A stretch of 64,000 bases of DNA from Streptomyces sp. NBC_00620 (GCF_026341825.1 NZ_JAPENY010000002.1:186001-250000); one strand, 5' to 3'. Shown: positions 24,138 to 33,802, numbered from the stretch's first letter. The notes: a model not told the origin generated them from the letters alone. Program-made: numbers and translations.

Positions 24138-25661
24138 GGCGCCGAGGTCCTTCCCCTCCGGGATCTCCTTGCCGTTCGTCCCCACGACCGTTCGGTCACC
24201 GATCGGCTCGTCCAGGTGCACCGTGAGATCGATCGCCTTCGCGAGCATGATGCAGACCTGGTCCGGCTTCGACGTGCCGGTCACGGTGACCGTCACCTTG
24301 CCGGAACTCTCGCTCGCCGAGGCCGTGTACTTGCTGCACACCCCGCCCCAGAAGCTCACGGTCAGGTCCTTGCCGTCGGCGGTGTAGCCCTCCACCTTGA
24401 CGTCACTGGACGTGGTCGTCCCGGTCAGCGAAGGCGTGGGGGCCGGGGTCGGCTCCTGGGCGGCCTTCGGCGAGACCAGGTACTGCGGATCGACCGCCGG
24501 ATGCGTCACCGTGAGGACGTCCTCCGCGCCAACGGCCCGGACCTCGAACAGCCAGGACGGCACCAGCGCCTGCCGCCCGTCCACCGAGTGCACCGCCAGC
24601 CCGAACGTGGCCTTCTCGACGGTCACCGACGCGGGTGACGGCGCCACGGTCGATGCCTCGCACGGCACCTCGTTCCGGTCCTTCAGCGGTACGGGACTGG
24701 CGCAGCCGCCGATGCCATTGGCCCCGCCGCCCGAGGCCGACGCCGCCCCGTTCATCAGGTCAAGGGTCTCCTGCGCGGTGATGACGGGGTACGTGTCCCC
24801 CTTCACCGGCGCCTTCAACTGGCCGCTGCCGCCGATGATCTTGCCCTCGGAGCTGACCTGGATGCCGGTCGTCCAGCCGTAGGTGGGCAGCCCGCCGAAC
24901 TCCGGGTCCGCGTTCACCACCCGTACCTGGTCGTCGTTCATGAGCTGAGTGGCGTCCAGCTTCGCGTCGTCCTGGCCGACGGCCTTCAGCACGGGGGCGG
25001 CCGCCTTCTTCGCCTCCTCCTCGCTCACCGCCCCCGGTCGCAGACCGGCAAGGCCGCTGGACCCGACCGGGATGCAGCGCTTGTCCTTGGGGCAGTTGTC
25101 GGTCCCCGGCAGATACGAGCTGTACGTCCAGGTCCCCGGCGCGGCCCTGCTCACCCGAAGGTTCGGTTCCGAGGCGTCGTTCGTGGAACCGACCGTCCAG
25201 TCCTCCCCGTCCGTCCGCGGGGTGCCCGCCACTCCGAGCGCCTCGGCAAGCCGCGCCACCTCGGCCTTCGTCACCTCGCCCTTCGCCGTGTACACGGGCG
25301 CCGAGTCCGGGCCGTCGGGGAGCTCGCCGTCCACGCGATAGGTCGCTCCGTAGGGGTTGGGCTCACCCGGCGCGATGCCGTTCGGGTCGCCCGTACCGCC
25401 CGAGTCGCTCGTCCCGCTCTCGGAGTACCCGTCGAGGGCGAGCGCCGGGGGAGTGCCGTCGCCGCCGGGTGTCCCGGAGCCGCTGCTGCCGTTCCCGCCA
25501 CCGGACGCGGTCGTGGCGAAGAACGCCCCGCCGCCCCCGACGAGCAGGACCGCGGCCGCGACCGAGGCGACGGCCACCGGGGAATGCCGCCGGCGCGGCT
25601 TCGCCGTCTCGCCACCCTCGGCGGAATCGGTCGCCTCGTTGTCCGGTCGCTCGGTGCTCAC
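24111..25661 (-). CDS. Large membrane-anchored extracellular protein, unknown function
   Basis: 516 residues from GTG 25661 with GAAGGAG upstream. A short cytoplasmic N-terminus (RRRHS at about 24) precedes one membrane helix (about 28-52), then a Gly/Ser-rich linker, and a long extracellular part with two halves joined by a Pro/Thr stretch (PTPAPTPSLTG at about 405). Two cysteine pairs are possible (CPKDKRC; GCAS with PCEAS). It is an orphan between erpA and small gene 25841. I recognise it only as a conserved streptomycete membrane protein. Single-pass type II orientation is inferred. Confidence 0.7.
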   Translation of the reverse strand: MSTERPDNEATDSAEGGETAKPRRRHSPVAVASVAAAVLLVGGGGAFFATTASGGGNGSSGSGTPGGDGTPPALALDGYSESGTSDSGGTGDPNGIAPGEPNPYGATYRVDGELPDGPDSAPVYTAKGEVTKAEVARLAEALGVAGTPRTDGEDWTVGSTNDASEPNLRVSRAAPGTWTYSSYLPGTDNCPKDKRCIPVGSSGLAGLRPGAVSEEEAKKAAAPVLKAVGQDDAKLDATQLMNDDQVRVVNADPEFGGLPTYGWTTGIQVSSEGKIIGGSGQLKAPVKGDTYPVITAQETLDLMNGAASASGGGANGIGGCASPVPLKDRNEVPCEASTVAPSPASVTVEKATFGLAVHSVDGRQALVPSWLFEVRAVGAEDVLTVTHPAVDPQYLVSPKAAQEPTPAPTPSLTGTTTSSDVKVEGYTADGKDLTVSFWGGVCSKYTASASESSGKVTVTVTGTSKPDQVCIMLAKAIDLTVHLDEPIGDRTVVGTNGKEIPEGKDLGAVEKSAQPQ

Positions 25662-25840
25662 CGCATCGCTCCTTCGACTCCACTGCTGTCCAGACGACCC
25701 GGCCCGGTCAAAACGGGGCGCCGAAAAAGGGCGCTGAGGGTCGTATACCGCATCCCCTTTACGGGGGACAGCGATGGGACGCAGCGGGGGAGCGCACGGT
25801 TCCCTGCGGGCGCTGTTTCAGCCCGCCTTTTCCAGGTTCG

Positions 25841-26050
25841 TCAGTCGCCGTAGTCCGACATCGCGTCCAGCAGCCGGGCCGAAGTGGGCGGCACCGTCAC
25901 ACCGTGGATGAGGGAGGGCGGGACGGGGAGGGCGGTGACAGGAGCGGGCGCCGTCCAGTGCTCGGCCATCCGCGCGCAGTCCCCGCGCAATGAAGCCAGA
26001 TCGCCTTCGAGGTCTTGCGGAGCGGTGCCGTGGACCTTCAGGTTTGTCAT
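25841..26050 (-). CDS. Small hypothetical protein (69 aa)
   Basis: 69 residues, ATG start, no good ribosome site. MTNLKVHGTAPQDLEGDLASLRGDCARMAEHW is followed by a Pro-rich stretch. No membrane segment or known motif. Codon bias fits a real gene. It is divergent from the PfkB kinase and may share its promoter region, which contains AT-rich TCTACTATCGGGTAG (a possible -10 and short palindrome). Confidence 0.5.
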   Translation of the reverse strand: MTNLKVHGTAPQDLEGDLASLRGDCARMAEHWTAPAPVTALPVPPSLIHGVTVPPTSARLLDAMSDYGD

Positions 26051-26196
26051 AGCGGCACCGTAGGCACGGTTCAGCCCGCGAAGAAAGATCTACTATCGGG
26101 TAGTTTTTGCCGCTTCAAAGCCCGCGTGCCGACCGGGTAGCGTGAACTGTCAACGCCAGCCCCTTCACATCCCTCTCGCAGGAGCGTGTCCTCGCC

Positions 26197-27171
26197 GTGC
26201 GTATCGCAGTCACCGGCTCCATCGCCACCGACCACCTCATGACCTTCCCCGGCCGTTTCGCCGACCAGCTGGTCGCGGACCAGCTGCACACGGTCTCCCT
26301 CTCCTTCCTGGTCGACAACCTCGACGTACGCCGGGGAGGGGTCGGCGCGAACATCGCCTTCGGCATGGGCCAGCTCGGCACCAAGCCGATCCTGGTCGGG
26401 GCGGCCGGCTCCGACTTCGACGAGTACCGCGCCTGGCTGGACAGGCACGGCGTCGACACCGGCTCCGTACGCATCTCCGAGGTGCTGCACACCGCGCGCT
26501 TCGTGTGCACCACGGACGCCGACCACAACCAGATCGGCTCCTTCTACACGGGCGCCATGAGCGAGGCCCGCCAGATCGAGCTCAAGGCCGTCGCGGACCG
26601 CGTCGGCGGTCTCGACCTCGTCCTGATCGGCGCGGACGACCCCGAGGCGATGCTGCGCCACACCGAGGAGTGCCGCACCCGCGCGATCCCCTTCGCGGCC
26701 GACTTCTCCCAGCAGATCGCCCGGATGAGCGGCGACGACATCCGGATACTGCTGGACGGCGCGACGTACCTCTTCTCGAACGAGTACGAGAAGGGGCTCA
26801 TCGAGTCCAAGACCGGCTGGACCGAGGAGGAGATCCTCGGCAAGGTCGGCCACCGCGTCACGACCCTGGGCTCGCAGGGCGTACGCATCGAGCGCGTCGG
26901 CGAGGACCCGATCGAGGTCGGCTGCGCCGAGGAGGAGCGCAAGGCCGACCCCACGGGCGTCGGCGACGCCTTCCGCGCGGGCTTCCTCTCCGGCCTGGCC
27001 TGGGGCGTCTCCCACGAGCGCGCCGCCCAGGTCGGCTGCATGCTCGCCACCCTGGTCATCGAGACGGTCGGCACGCAGGAGTACCAGCTGAGCCGCTCCA
27101 ACTTCATGGACCGCTTCACCAAGGCGTACGGCCATGAGGCCGCCGCCGAGGTCCAGGCCCACCTGGTGTAG
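26197..27171 (+). CDS. PfkB-family kinase, adenosine kinase-like
   Basis: 324 residues, GTG start. The ribokinase fold shows the N-terminal GSIATDHLM, RRGGVGANIAFGMGQLG and the catalytic anion-hole motif DPTGVGDAFRAGF with the base Asp. It resembles mycobacterial AdoK, which salvages adenosine to AMP, and sits in the same relative neighbourhood as Rv2202c. Other sugar substrates are possible. The stop TAG is directly followed by the stop of the convergent cysteine desulfurase, with no spacer. Confidence 0.85.
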   Translation: MRIAVTGSIATDHLMTFPGRFADQLVADQLHTVSLSFLVDNLDVRRGGVGANIAFGMGQLGTKPILVGAAGSDFDEYRAWLDRHGVDTGSVRISEVLHTARFVCTTDADHNQIGSFYTGAMSEARQIELKAVADRVGGLDLVLIGADDPEAMLRHTEECRTRAIPFAADFSQQIARMSGDDIRILLDGATYLFSNEYEKGLIESKTGWTEEEILGKVGHRVTTLGSQGVRIERVGEDPIEVGCAEEERKADPTGVGDAFRAGFLSGLAWGVSHERAAQVGCMLATLVIETVGTQEYQLSRSNFMDRFTKAYGHEAAAEVQAHLV

Positions 27172-28554
27172 CTAGGACATCCGGCGGACCACGTACACAG
27201 AACCGTGGTCCGCCGGCTCCTCCCCGACGTACTCCTGCCCCCGCATCTCGCACCACGCCGGAATGTCCAGGCGCGCCGCCTCGTCGTCCGACAGCACACG
27301 GACCGTGCCGCCGACCGGGACGTCGCCGATGACCTTGGCCAGCTCGATGACCGGGATCGGACACCGCCTGCCCAGGGCGTTCACGACGAGCGAGTCGACG
27401 GCGGCGGCAGTCTTCGTCGGCGCGGCCGGGGCGCCCAGCTTCTCCCGTACGGCGGAGACCGCGGCCGGCAGAACCGACAGGAACCGGTCGACGTCCGCCT
27501 CCGGGACACCCGGCGGCAGCGACACCCGGACGTTGCCCTCGGTCAGGACACCCATCGCCTTCAGGACATGGCTGGGCGTCAGCGTGCTGCTCGTGCACGA
27601 GGAACCCGAGGAGACCGAGAAACCCTCCCGGTCCAGTTCGTGCAGCAGAGTCTCTCCGTCGACATAGAGACAGGAGAAGGTGACGACGCCGGGCAGCCTG
27701 CGTTCGGGGTCACCGACCACCTCGACGTCCGGGACCAGTTCGGGCACCCGCAGCCGGATCCGGTCCGTCAGTTCCCGCAGCCGCGCGCCCTCCGCGGCCG
27801 CCTCGGCCCGCACGGCCCGCAGCGCCGCCGCCGCGGCCACGATCCCGGGAATGTTCTCGAACCCGGCCGCCCGCCCCGACTCCCGCTCGTCCACGGGCCC
27901 TTGAGGAGCGAACCGCACACCTTTGCGTACGACGAGCAGCCCGACCCCCGAAGGGCCGCCCCATTTGTGGGCACTTGCCGTGAGCAGGGACCACTCGCCC
28001 TCCACCCGGCCCCATCCCAGCGACTGCGCCGCGTCCACCAGCAGCGGTGCGCCCGCCGCCCGGCACGCCTCGGCCACCGCGGCCACCGGCTGCTCCGTGC
28101 CCACCTCGTGGTTGGCGGACTGCAGACAGGCGAGTGCCGTGTCGGGGCGCAGGGCCGCCGCGTACGCCGAAGGGGACACCGCGCCCGTTCGGCCGACCGG
28201 TACCTGGGTCACCGACCCGCCCGCCGACTCGTGGACCTCGGCCGAATGGAGCACCGAAGAATGTTCGACCGCTGACACGATCAGGTGGCTTCCCACGCGC
28301 CGCCGCCCGGCCAGCGCGCCCGCGATCCCGGAGTGCACCGCCCGCGTACCCGACGAGGTGAAGACCAGTTCGTCCGGCCGGCAGCCCACCGCCTCGGCCG
28401 CCGCCTCCCGCGACGCGTCGAGCAGCAACCGGGCCCGCCTTCCCTCCCTGTACAGACGTGCGGGATCCGCCCACCCCTCGTCCAACGAGGCCTGCAGGGC
28501 CTGCCGGGCAACGGGATGAAGGGGAGCGGCGGAAGCAGCATCGAAGTAGGACAC
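27172..28554 (-). CDS. Cysteine desulfurase fused to a TusA sulfur-carrier domain
   Basis: 460 residues, GTG start. Residues 1-375 form a class V PLP enzyme of NifS/IscS type: Lys197 in SAHKWGG binds PLP, and Cys320 in SSGSSCTSS is the persulfide-forming residue. Residues about 385-460 are a TusA/SirA domain with the CPIP motif (Cys398). Fusion would let sulfur pass from Cys320 to Cys398 within one chain, for tRNA thiolation, cofactor synthesis or Fe-S assembly. The 3' end abuts the pfkB stop. Confidence 0.92.
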   Translation of the reverse strand: MSYFDAASAAPLHPVARQALQASLDEGWADPARLYREGRRARLLLDASREAAAEAVGCRPDELVFTSSGTRAVHSGIAGALAGRRRVGSHLIVSAVEHSSVLHSAEVHESAGGSVTQVPVGRTGAVSPSAYAAALRPDTALACLQSANHEVGTEQPVAAVAEACRAAGAPLLVDAAQSLGWGRVEGEWSLLTASAHKWGGPSGVGLLVVRKGVRFAPQGPVDERESGRAAGFENIPGIVAAAAALRAVRAEAAAEGARLRELTDRIRLRVPELVPDVEVVGDPERRLPGVVTFSCLYVDGETLLHELDREGFSVSSGSSCTSSTLTPSHVLKAMGVLTEGNVRVSLPPGVPEADVDRFLSVLPAAVSAVREKLGAPAAPTKTAAAVDSLVVNALGRRCPIPVIELAKVIGDVPVGGTVRVLSDDEAARLDIPAWCEMRGQEYVGEEPADHGSVYVVRRMS

Positions 28555-28894
28555 ACAGCAACGCTAAAGCGTCCTGTCACGGGAGCGCCCCGCAAGGGGC
28601 GCGGGGAACGGCGCGATCAGCCACAACGAACCCGCAGCCGCGCTGCAAGAGTCACCCGTCGAGCTGCTGGGCGCCCCGAACCCCCCGTCAGAAGCAGCCA
28701 AGAGCAGGGCAACTCACCCCCTCCGCCAAACCCAGCGGCGCGTTGCGCCCCCCTCCCCGCGCGACCCCAAATAGCGTCCAGTAGGGTTTGCTCCGCATAA
28801 ACATCCAAACCCCTGCCCGTGTGCCAGGGCGGCGAGCGACCAGCGAGAAGGCCGTAGCCAACCAGCGCGGGCGAGACTCTCGGGAAGGCGCTAC
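28555..28894. promoter_or_regulatory. Divergent region upstream of ctaC, with a dispersed GC repeat
   Basis: 340 bp. At 28584-28640 is a half-copy of a Streptomyces repeat (GCGCCCCGCAAGGGGCGCGG, then GGAAC and CAGCCACAACGAACCCGCAG), related to the long palindrome at 54600-54668. The rest should contain the cytochrome oxidase promoter; I cannot assign -35/-10 boxes confidently. Confidence 0.4.
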
Positions 28895-29854
28895 GTGAGT
28901 CCCAACGGCTCCGACCGCTCGCCGCGGCGCCCGATGCGGCGGAAGCTGCTGCAGGCAATGACTGCGGGCCTGGTCCTGGCTACCGCTACCGGTTGCACAT
29001 ACAAGGACTTTCCCCGCCTTGGTTTTCCCACCCCGGTCACGGACGAGGGTCCGCGGATCCTCTCCCTCTGGCAGGGCTCGTGGGCGGCCGCGCTCGCCAC
29101 GGGCGTGCTGGTCTGGGGCCTGATCCTGTGGAGCGTGTTCTTCCACCGGCGCAGCCGTACCAAGGTCGAAGTTCCCCCGCAGACCCGGTACAACATGCCC
29201 ATCGAGGCGCTGTACACCGTGGTCCCGCTCATCATCGTCTCGGTGCTGTTCTACTTCACCGCCCGCGACGAGACGAAGCTCCTCAGCCTCGACAAGAAGC
29301 CCGACGTCACCATCAACGTCGTCGGCTACCAGTGGAGCTGGGGCTTCAACTACATCGAGAACGTCGACGGTTCCACCGGTGACGCCACGACCGACAAGAA
29401 CCTGGACGCCATTCCGGACCGGTTCAAGGAAGACTTCCCGGCCAACGCCGGTGGCGTCTACGAGGTCGGCACGCCGGGCGAGCGGAACCCGCAGACGGAC
29501 AACCCCGGGCCGACCCTCTGGCTCCCCGAGGGCAAGACGGTCCGCTTCATCCTCACTTCGCGTGACGTCATCCACTCCTTCTGGGTGGTGCCGTTCCTGA
29601 TGAAGCAGGACGTCATCCCGGGCCACACCAACTCCTTCCAGGTGACCCCCAACGCGGAGGGCACCTACCTGGGCAAGTGCGCCGAACTCTGCGGCGTCGA
29701 CCACTCCCGGATGCTCTTCAACGTGAAGGTCGTCTCTCCCGAGCGCTACGAGGCCCACCTCAAGGAGCTCGCGGAGAAGGGCCAGACGGGCTACGTCCCG
29801 GCCGGCATTGAGCAGACGGACCCCGAGAAGAACCGGGAGACGAACAACCTGTGA
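28895..29854 (+). CDS. ctaC: Cytochrome c oxidase subunit II (aa3-type)
   Basis: 319 residues, GTG start. Lipoprotein-type signal ends ATGC (Cys34). Two membrane helices (about 62-82, 108-128) precede the external cupredoxin domain with the binuclear CuA site: His in VIHSFWV and CAELCGVDHSRM. It takes electrons from the QcrC haem domain and passes them to subunit I. First gene of ctaC-ctaD-ctaF, overlapping ctaD by GTGA. A 40-residue acidic insertion (about 155-205) matches actinobacterial forms. Confidence 0.96.
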   Translation: MSPNGSDRSPRRPMRRKLLQAMTAGLVLATATGCTYKDFPRLGFPTPVTDEGPRILSLWQGSWAAALATGVLVWGLILWSVFFHRRSRTKVEVPPQTRYNMPIEALYTVVPLIIVSVLFYFTARDETKLLSLDKKPDVTINVVGYQWSWGFNYIENVDGSTGDATTDKNLDAIPDRFKEDFPANAGGVYEVGTPGERNPQTDNPGPTLWLPEGKTVRFILTSRDVIHSFWVVPFLMKQDVIPGHTNSFQVTPNAEGTYLGKCAELCGVDHSRMLFNVKVVSPERYEAHLKELAEKGQTGYVPAGIEQTDPEKNRETNNL

Positions 29855-31590
29855 GCATCCTCAACGAACCTCAGGGTGCCGCCGACGCAGCGGAGGACTC
29901 GTACGAGAACGAGCTGCCGGTACGGCGCAAGCAGCCCGGCAACGTTGTGATCAAGTGGCTCACCACCACTGACCACAAGACGATCGGCACGCTGTATCTG
30001 ATCACCTCGTTCGCGTTCTTCTGCATCGGCGGCGTCATGGCGCTGCTGATGCGCGCCGAACTGGCCCGTCCCGGCACGCAGATCATGTCGAACGAGCAGT
30101 TCAACCAGGCGTTCACGATGCACGGCACGATCATGCTGCTGATGTTCGCGACGCCGCTGTTCGCCGGCTTCACGAACTGGATCATGCCGCTGCAGATCGG
30201 CGCGCCCGACGTGGCGTTCCCGCGGCTGAACATGTTCGCCTACTGGCTCTACCTGTTCGGCTCGCTCATCGCGGTCGGCGGCTTCCTCACCCCGCAGGGC
30301 GCGGCCGACTTCGGCTGGTTCGCCTACAGCCCGCTCTCCGACGCGGTCCGCTCGCCGGGCATCGGCGCCGACATGTGGATCATGGGCCTGGCCTTCTCCG
30401 GCTTCGGCACGATCCTCGGCGCGGTCAACTTCATCACCACCATCATCTGCATGCGCGCCCCCGGCATGACGATGTTCCGCATGCCGATCTTCGTGTGGAA
30501 CGTGCTGCTGACCGCGGTCCTGGTCCTGCTGGCCTTCCCCGTCCTCGCCGCCGCGCTGTTCGCGCTGGAGGCGGATCGGAAATTCGGGGCACATGTCTTC
30601 GACGCCGCCAACGGCGGGGCATTGCTGTGGCAACACCTCTTCTGGTTCTTCGGCCATCCAGAGGTGTACATCATCGCCCTGCCATTCTTCGGAATCATCT
30701 CCGAAGTGATCCCGGTGTTCTCCCGCAAGCCGATGTTCGGCTACATGGGCCTGATCGGCGCGACCATCGCGATCGCGGGCCTCTCCGTGACCGTGTGGGC
30801 GCACCACATGTACGTCACCGGCGGCGTACTCCTCCCGTTCTTCTCCTTCATGACGTTCCTCATCGCCGTGCCGACAGGCGTGAAGTTCTTCAACTGGATC
30901 GGAACGATGTGGAAGGGGTCCTTGAGTTTCGAGACCCCGATGCTCTGGGCGACAGGCTTCCTGATCACCTTCACCTTCGGTGGTCTGACCGGTGTCATCC
31001 TGGCCTCGCCGCCGATGGACTTCCACGTCTCGGACTCGTACTTCGTGGTGGCGCACTTCCACTACGTGGTCTTCGGCACCGTCGTCTTCGCGATGTTCTC
31101 CGGCTTCCACTTCTGGTGGCCGAAGATGACCGGCAAGATGCTCGACGAGCGCCTCGGCAAGATCACCTTCTGGACGCTGTTCGTCGGCTTCCACGGCACG
31201 TTCCTGGTGCAGCACTGGCTGGGTGCCGAGGGCATGCCGCGTCGTTACGCGGACTATCTCGCGGCCGACGGCTTCACCGCGCTGAACACGATCTCGACGA
31301 TCAGCTCGTTCGTGCTCGGTCTGTCGATCCTGCCGTTCTTCTACAACGTGTGGAAGACCGCCAAGTACGGCAAGAAGGTCGAAATCGACGACCCGTGGGG
31401 CTACGGCCGTTCGCTCGAATGGGCCACGTCCTGCCCGCCGCCGCGGCACAACTTCCTCACCCTGCCGCGGATCCGTTCGGAATCCCCGGCGTTCGACCTG
31501 CACCACCCCGAGATCGCCGCTCTCGACCAGCTCGAGAACGCCGGTCACGGTGAGAAGGCTCTCGCCGGCGGCAAGGAGGCGGGCAAGTGA
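29851..31590 (+). CDS. ctaD: Cytochrome c oxidase subunit I (aa3-type)
   Basis: 579 residues with twelve expected helices. The haem and copper ligands are visible: TMHGTIM (haem a), WQHLFWFFGHPEVYI with the His-Tyr cross-link pair, WAHHMYV (CuB) and VAHFHYVVFG (haem a3/a). K-pathway and D-pathway residues fall in the usual helices. It reduces oxygen to water and pumps protons within the bc1-aa3 supercomplex. Starts by GTGA overlap with ctaC and overlaps ctaF by ATGA-type coupling. Confidence 0.98.
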   Translation: MSILNEPQGAADAAEDSYENELPVRRKQPGNVVIKWLTTTDHKTIGTLYLITSFAFFCIGGVMALLMRAELARPGTQIMSNEQFNQAFTMHGTIMLLMFATPLFAGFTNWIMPLQIGAPDVAFPRLNMFAYWLYLFGSLIAVGGFLTPQGAADFGWFAYSPLSDAVRSPGIGADMWIMGLAFSGFGTILGAVNFITTIICMRAPGMTMFRMPIFVWNVLLTAVLVLLAFPVLAAALFALEADRKFGAHVFDAANGGALLWQHLFWFFGHPEVYIIALPFFGIISEVIPVFSRKPMFGYMGLIGATIAIAGLSVTVWAHHMYVTGGVLLPFFSFMTFLIAVPTGVKFFNWIGTMWKGSLSFETPMLWATGFLITFTFGGLTGVILASPPMDFHVSDSYFVVAHFHYVVFGTVVFAMFSGFHFWWPKMTGKMLDERLGKITFWTLFVGFHGTFLVQHWLGAEGMPRRYADYLAADGFTALNTISTISSFVLGLSILPFFYNVWKTAKYGKKVEIDDPWGYGRSLEWATSCPPPRHNFLTLPRIRSESPAFDLHHPEIAALDQLENAGHGEKALAGGKEAGK

Positions 31591-31985
31591 AGGTCCAAGG
31601 CAAGCTGTTCCTCTGGCTGGCGGTCTTCGTCCTCGCCATGGCGATCGTCTATGGCGTGTGGTCGAAGGAGCCCGCCGGCACCACGGCGCTCTTCCTGGGC
31701 TTCGGCCTGTGCGTCATGATCGGCTACTACCTGGCCTTCACGGCCCGGCGGGTCGACGCGCTGGCGCAGGACGACAAGGAGGCCGACGTCGCGGACGAGG
31801 CCGGCGAGGTGGGCTTCTTCAGCCCGCACAGCTGGCAGCCGCTCACGCTCGGCATCGGCGGAGCGCTCGCCTTCCTGGGCGTCGTCTTCGGCTGGTGGCT
31901 GCTGTACTTCTCGGCCCCGATCATCGTGATCGGCCTGTGGGGCTGGGTCTTCGAGTACTACCACGGTGAGAACCGCACGCAGTAG
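31587..31985 (+). CDS. ctaF: Cytochrome c oxidase subunit IV
   Basis: 132 residues, overlapping the ctaD stop. Four hydrophobic segments, GWWLLYFSAPIIVIGLWGWVFEYYHGE at the end, typical of actinobacterial subunit IV. It stabilises the oxidase within the bc1-aa3 supercomplex. Last gene of its operon, followed by a terminator hairpin. Confidence 0.93.
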   Translation: MKVQGKLFLWLAVFVLAMAIVYGVWSKEPAGTTALFLGFGLCVMIGYYLAFTARRVDALAQDDKEADVADEAGEVGFFSPHSWQPLTLGIGGALAFLGVVFGWWLLYFSAPIIVIGLWGWVFEYYHGENRTQ

Positions 31986-32000
31986 CACGCGATGATCACC

Positions 32001-32038
32001 GGGAGCCCGGACACTCCGTCAGGAGAGTCCGGGCTCCC
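32001..32038. terminator. Terminator after ctaCDF
   Basis: Imperfect stem GGGAGCCCGGAC...GTCCGGGCTCCC with a loop of about 14 bases, 16 bp after the ctaF stop. Confidence 0.8.
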
Positions 32039-32114
32039 TCGTTTGCCACGCCATATGTCCCTCGCACGGCTCACTCGGCGCGCCGTGACCGACGACGGTT
32101 CATAGCGTGAACGC

Positions 32115-33377
32115 ATGAACCACTCACCGCGATTCCGCACGGTAGCCAGCTGCACCACGCTGCTGGTCGCCCTCGGCGCGGGCGTCACCGCCTGCGGCTC
32201 CGACGGCCACCCGCTCTCGGCCAAGCCGTACGACGCGGCGGGTCAGATCTCCTTCAACGGCCCGGCCGGCGACAGCCGCAAGGCCGACCCCGACAAGCCC
32301 CTGGAAATCACCGCCGACGGTGACGAGGGGCGCATCACCGACGTGACGGCCACCGACGCGTCAGGCCGCTACGTGGCGGGCGAACTCTCCGCCGACGGCG
32401 GCCGCTGGCACAGCACCTCGCCGCTGGCCGCGGGCGCCCGCTACACCGTGCACGTGAGCACGGAGGACGAGGACGGCGCCCCCGGCCGCAAGGTCATCAG
32501 CTTCGACACCAGCACCCCCAAGACGAAGAAGCGCCTGAACGTCACCTTCGGGCCCGAGGCGGGCAAGTACGGCGTCGGCCAGCCCGTCACGGCCGAACTG
32601 AGTGTCCCCGTCAAGGACAAGGCCGCCCGCGCCATCGTCGAGCGCGCCCTCAAGGTCGACTCGAAGCCCGCCGTGGAAGGCGCCTGGCACTGGGTGGACG
32701 ACAAGACGCTGCACTACCGCCCCAAGGAGTACTGGCCCACCCACGCCACCATCCAGGCGCACAGCAACATCGGCGGCATCAAGGTCGCCGAACGCCTCTG
32801 GGGCGGCCAGGCCAAGCCCCTGAAGCTCACCACCGGCGACCGCCTGATCGCCGTCACGGACGCCTCCGCGCACTCCATGACGGTCTACCGGAACGACGAG
32901 GCGATCAACGAGATCCCCGTCACCACCGGCAAGCCCGGCTTCGAGACCCGCAACGGCGTCAAGGTCGTACTGGGCAAGGAGTACTTCGTACGGATGCGCG
33001 GAACCAGCATCGGCATCGCCGAGGGCACCTCCGACTCGTACGACCTGCCCGTGTACTACGCGACGAGAGTCACATGGAGCGGCGAGTACGTGCACGCCGC
33101 GCCCTGGTCCACCGGCTCCCAGGGGTACGCCAACGTCAGCCACGGCTGCACCGGAATGAGCACGGACAACGCCGCGTGGTTCTACGAGACCGTCCGAGAG
33201 GGCGACATCGTGAAGGTCATCAACTCGTACGGCGAGGACATGGACCCGTTCGGCAACGGCTTCGGAGACTGGAACGTCACCTGGAAGAAGTGGCGCAAGG
33301 GCAGCGCCCTGGTGGGCGGAGCCCCCGAGGGCCCGCCCCCGCAGGACCGCGCCAGGCTGCGCCCCGAGTCAGTGTGA
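32115..33377 (+). CDS. L,D-transpeptidase lipoprotein (Ldt/YkuD family)
   Basis: 420 residues. Lipobox ending TAC with Cys27. Residues about 45-245 form two Ig-like domains as in mycobacterial LdtMt2; the YkuD catalytic domain (about 250-375) holds HAAPW and the NVSHGCTGMS motif with the active-site His and Cys. It makes 3-3 cross-links in peptidoglycan or attaches proteins to it, outside the membrane. A positively charged tail follows. It sits between the two respiratory operons without apparent co-regulation. Confidence 0.94.
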   Translation: MNHSPRFRTVASCTTLLVALGAGVTACGSDGHPLSAKPYDAAGQISFNGPAGDSRKADPDKPLEITADGDEGRITDVTATDASGRYVAGELSADGGRWHSTSPLAAGARYTVHVSTEDEDGAPGRKVISFDTSTPKTKKRLNVTFGPEAGKYGVGQPVTAELSVPVKDKAARAIVERALKVDSKPAVEGAWHWVDDKTLHYRPKEYWPTHATIQAHSNIGGIKVAERLWGGQAKPLKLTTGDRLIAVTDASAHSMTVYRNDEAINEIPVTTGKPGFETRNGVKVVLGKEYFVRMRGTSIGIAEGTSDSYDLPVYYATRVTWSGEYVHAAPWSTGSQGYANVSHGCTGMSTDNAAWFYETVREGDIVKVINSYGEDMDPFGNGFGDWNVTWKKWRKGSALVGGAPEGPPPQDRARLRPESV

Positions 33378-33400
33378 GACCGGGGCGCGGAGAACCTCTC

Positions 33401-33802
33401 TCAGGCGCCCGCAAGGGCCTTCCTGCGGAGCAGAGAGGCCAACGTGGCGGCGAACTCCACAGGATCCACCGGCAAGGTCACCGCGGCGTCCGCACGGCTC
33501 CACGTGGCCAGCCAGGCGTCCTGGGGCCGCCCGATCAGCACGAGGACGGGCGGGCAGTTGAAGATCTCGTCCTTGATCTGGCGGCAGACACCCATCCCGC
33601 CCATCGGCACGGCCTCGCCGTCCAGCACACAGACGTCGATCCCGCCCTTGTCCAGTTCCGTCAGGACGGCGGCGGGCGTCGCGCACTCGATGAACTCGAC
33701 CAGGGGAACGTCGGTGGCCGGCCTGCGGCCGGTCGCAAGCCGCACCTGCTCCCGGGTGTTGGAGTCGTCGCTGTAGACCAGCACCGTGGCGGTCGGCTGC
33801 AT
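33401..33802 (-). CDS. Orphan response-regulator receiver domain, degenerate
   Basis: 133 residues consisting only of a receiver fold: acidic residues at 12-13 and a candidate phospho-Asp61 in VCVLDGEAVPMGG. The conserved lysine of the fifth strand (KP motif) reads LPVDP, so normal phospho-switching is doubtful. No output domain. Convergent with the L,D-transpeptidase and divergent from ctaE. It may be a protein-interaction module acting on another regulator. Confidence 0.8.
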   Translation of the reverse strand: MQPTATVLVYSDDSNTREQVRLATGRRPATDVPLVEFIECATPAAVLTELDKGGIDVCVLDGEAVPMGGMGVCRQIKDEIFNCPPVLVLIGRPQDAWLATWSRADAAVTLPVDPVEFAATLASLLRRKALAGA

